From an uncultured Opitutia bacterium (GTDB lineage: Bacteria > Verrucomicrobiota > Verrucomicrobiia > Opitutales > UBA953): a stretch of 6,814 nt of DNA. The stretch is from positions 1-6,814 of the forward strand of contig CAIRWP010000374.1 in assembly GCA_903882335.1 (NCBI GenBank). Reading direction: 5' to 3'. Made by a program: the position numbers and the translations under genes. Below, piece by piece: positions 5,851 to 6,814 of the stretch (the stretch's first letter is position 1; each line of letters begins with the position of its first letter). The notes under the pieces were generated by a model, which was not told the DNA's origin, searched no databases, and worked only from the letters and a program-made list of their open reading frames with translations.

Positions 5851-6814
5851 GGGACCAAAGGGATGCACCGTAGGGTGACCGGAGTATTTTCCGAGGCGAC
5901 CTTGATGCTTACAAGCAGAACCTTACCCGGAGGAAGCGTCAGGGAAGCCTCGGGATGACCGGTCACCTCCAGCCGGGCCCCGGGCGCCGCCTCCAGCCGG
6001 GCCAGGGAAAAGCGCCCGGGAAGACCGCTCCAGTGACGCAGGTCGGCCCGGGTCGAGACGATGGTATAGGCGGCCGTGCCTACCTTCGTGACCAAGGCCA
6101 GCAAAGCCGTCCCGGAGCCGGCATCGCGACGCTCCGCCTTTTGGGCGGCCGCCCGGTTGAGCACATAACTGGCCGTCGCCTTCACGGCGGCGGAGGTGAA
6201 AGCCCGGGTCCGGATACCAGGCAAGGCCGCCTCGAAGTGCCGGGCGACCAAAGCGGAAGGTCGCGAGGCGAGCTCCGCGGCGACCGGCTTCCCGTCCAAG
6301 CGGAGGCCGAGATTATAACCGGTCGCGACCGGCGAAAGGGCCGGCAAGGCGACCGAGACGTAGGGCACATGACCGCCGGCCACGAAGAGCGGGATGTCGA
6401 TGCGCTCCTCGCGCCACGCCGGACCCACGCCGGACTCGATGAGCACGTAGACGACGCGCGTCGCCCCGGGGCGCCCGGCCAGCACACCTTCCGCCTCCGC
6501 GAGATCCCGGGTGAACACGGTGGAAGCGCGGTTGAGGGCGGTCGCGGCGAGCAGCTCCTTGCGGGCCTTCTCGAGGTCGGCCCCGCCCTGCCCCAACCGC
6601 AGGAAGAACATCCCCTGCAACCAATGACTGAAGGCGTCGTCGTAGGTGCCGCCTTCGCCCAGGATGGCGAGGTCGTCGGTGATGCGGGCCAGGTCGGCGC
6701 GGGTCCGCTCATCCCGGACGGCTTTGTCCGCGTCGTACTGGTCGGCGCCCTCGACGGGTTTGGGCGCGCGGTAGAGCGCGCCGTCGCCGAAGGTCTCCTG
6801 CACGAAGCGCAGCC
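5847..6814 (-). CDS. COG3014-like protein, N-terminus outside window
   Basis: About 322 C-terminal residues are visible; the frame is still open at the right edge, and the GTG at 6803 is internal, not a demonstrated start. The first part is helical and TPR-like (YDDAFSHWLQGMFFLRLG, then DLEKARKELLAATALN), as expected for COG3014 proteins. Next comes VVYVLIESGVGPAWREERIDIPL, the family's 'enemy-of-none' beta segment, then LPALSPV, and a stretch with the recognisable ADLRHWSGLPGRF (about 6009-6047). It ends in beta strands. COG3014 proteins are usually about 450 residues, often exported or lipid-anchored; the signal region cannot be seen here. The stop TGA overlaps the next ATG by an ATGA. In other Gram-negative bacteria COG3014 genes occur beside ycfL and lpoB homologues, which supports the assignment. 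No biochemical role is established that I can state. Confidence 0.72.
   Translation of the reverse strand, partial: LRFVQETFGDGALYRAPKPVEGADQYDADKAVRDERTRADLARITDDLAILGEGGTYDDAFSHWLQGMFFLRLGQGGADLEKARKELLAATALNRASTVFTRDLAEAEGVLAGRPGATRVVYVLIESGVGPAWREERIDIPLFVAGGHVPYVSVALPALSPVATGYNLGLRLDGKPVAAELASRPSALVARHFEAALPGIRTRAFTSAAVKATASYVLNRAAAQKAERRDAGSGTALLALVTKVGTAAYTIVSTRADLRHWSGLPGRFSLARLEAAPGARLEVTGHPEASLTLPPGKVLLVSIKVASENTPVTLRCIPLVP

Overview
The window is a GC-rich, gene-dense piece of bacterial chromosome with seven protein genes, two of them cut by the window edges. There is no sign of phage, insertion sequence, CRISPR, tRNA or rRNA. Several features suggest a Verrucomicrobia-like Gram-negative, possibly of the Opitutus group: GC-rich housekeeping genes with lysine-rich C-terminal tails, a secreted formylglycine sulfatase, a lipoprotein trio of the outer-membrane/LpoB kind, weak Shine-Dalgarno signals, and intergenic short tandem repeats. 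This placement is an inference from gene content and style, not from a marker gene.

Left half, plus strand. The window opens inside an AcnA/IRP1-type aconitase (C-terminal half), which ends at a strong intrinsic terminator (1402-1431). Next come a complete type II 3-dehydroquinate dehydratase (aroQ, shikimate pathway) and an exported S1-family sulfatase with a CCPTR formylglycine motif. The three look like separate functional units that share a strand.

Convergent junction (3578-3780). The sulfatase and a minus-strand FAD oxidoreductase face each other across about 160 bases. These bases hold two nested repeat systems. The first is a large imperfect inverted repeat whose arms are both built of a 7-base unit (CRGAGTA on one arm, TACTCYG on the other). 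The second is a C-rich 6-base repeat whose complementary strand is a run of GGG tracts. The second repeat runs into the oxidoreductase reading frame and encodes its last 13 or so residues.

Right half, minus strand. Reading leftward from the right edge: a COG3014-like protein (N-terminus outside the window), a YcfL/DUF1425-like lipoprotein that starts in an ATGA overlap with it, an LpoB-like lipoprotein 20 bases further on, and then the FAD oxidoreductase. The first three form a tight operon, probably concerned with the cell envelope; the ycfL-lpoB pair is also adjacent in Escherichia coli. A 14-bp hairpin followed by six T residues lies about 30 bases after the LpoB-like stop codon. The oxidoreductase ATG sits inside its 3' arm and the T tract falls within its first codons. 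This terminator/start overlap and the repeat-filled convergent junction are the two most unusual things here. I see no clear new multi-gene system.
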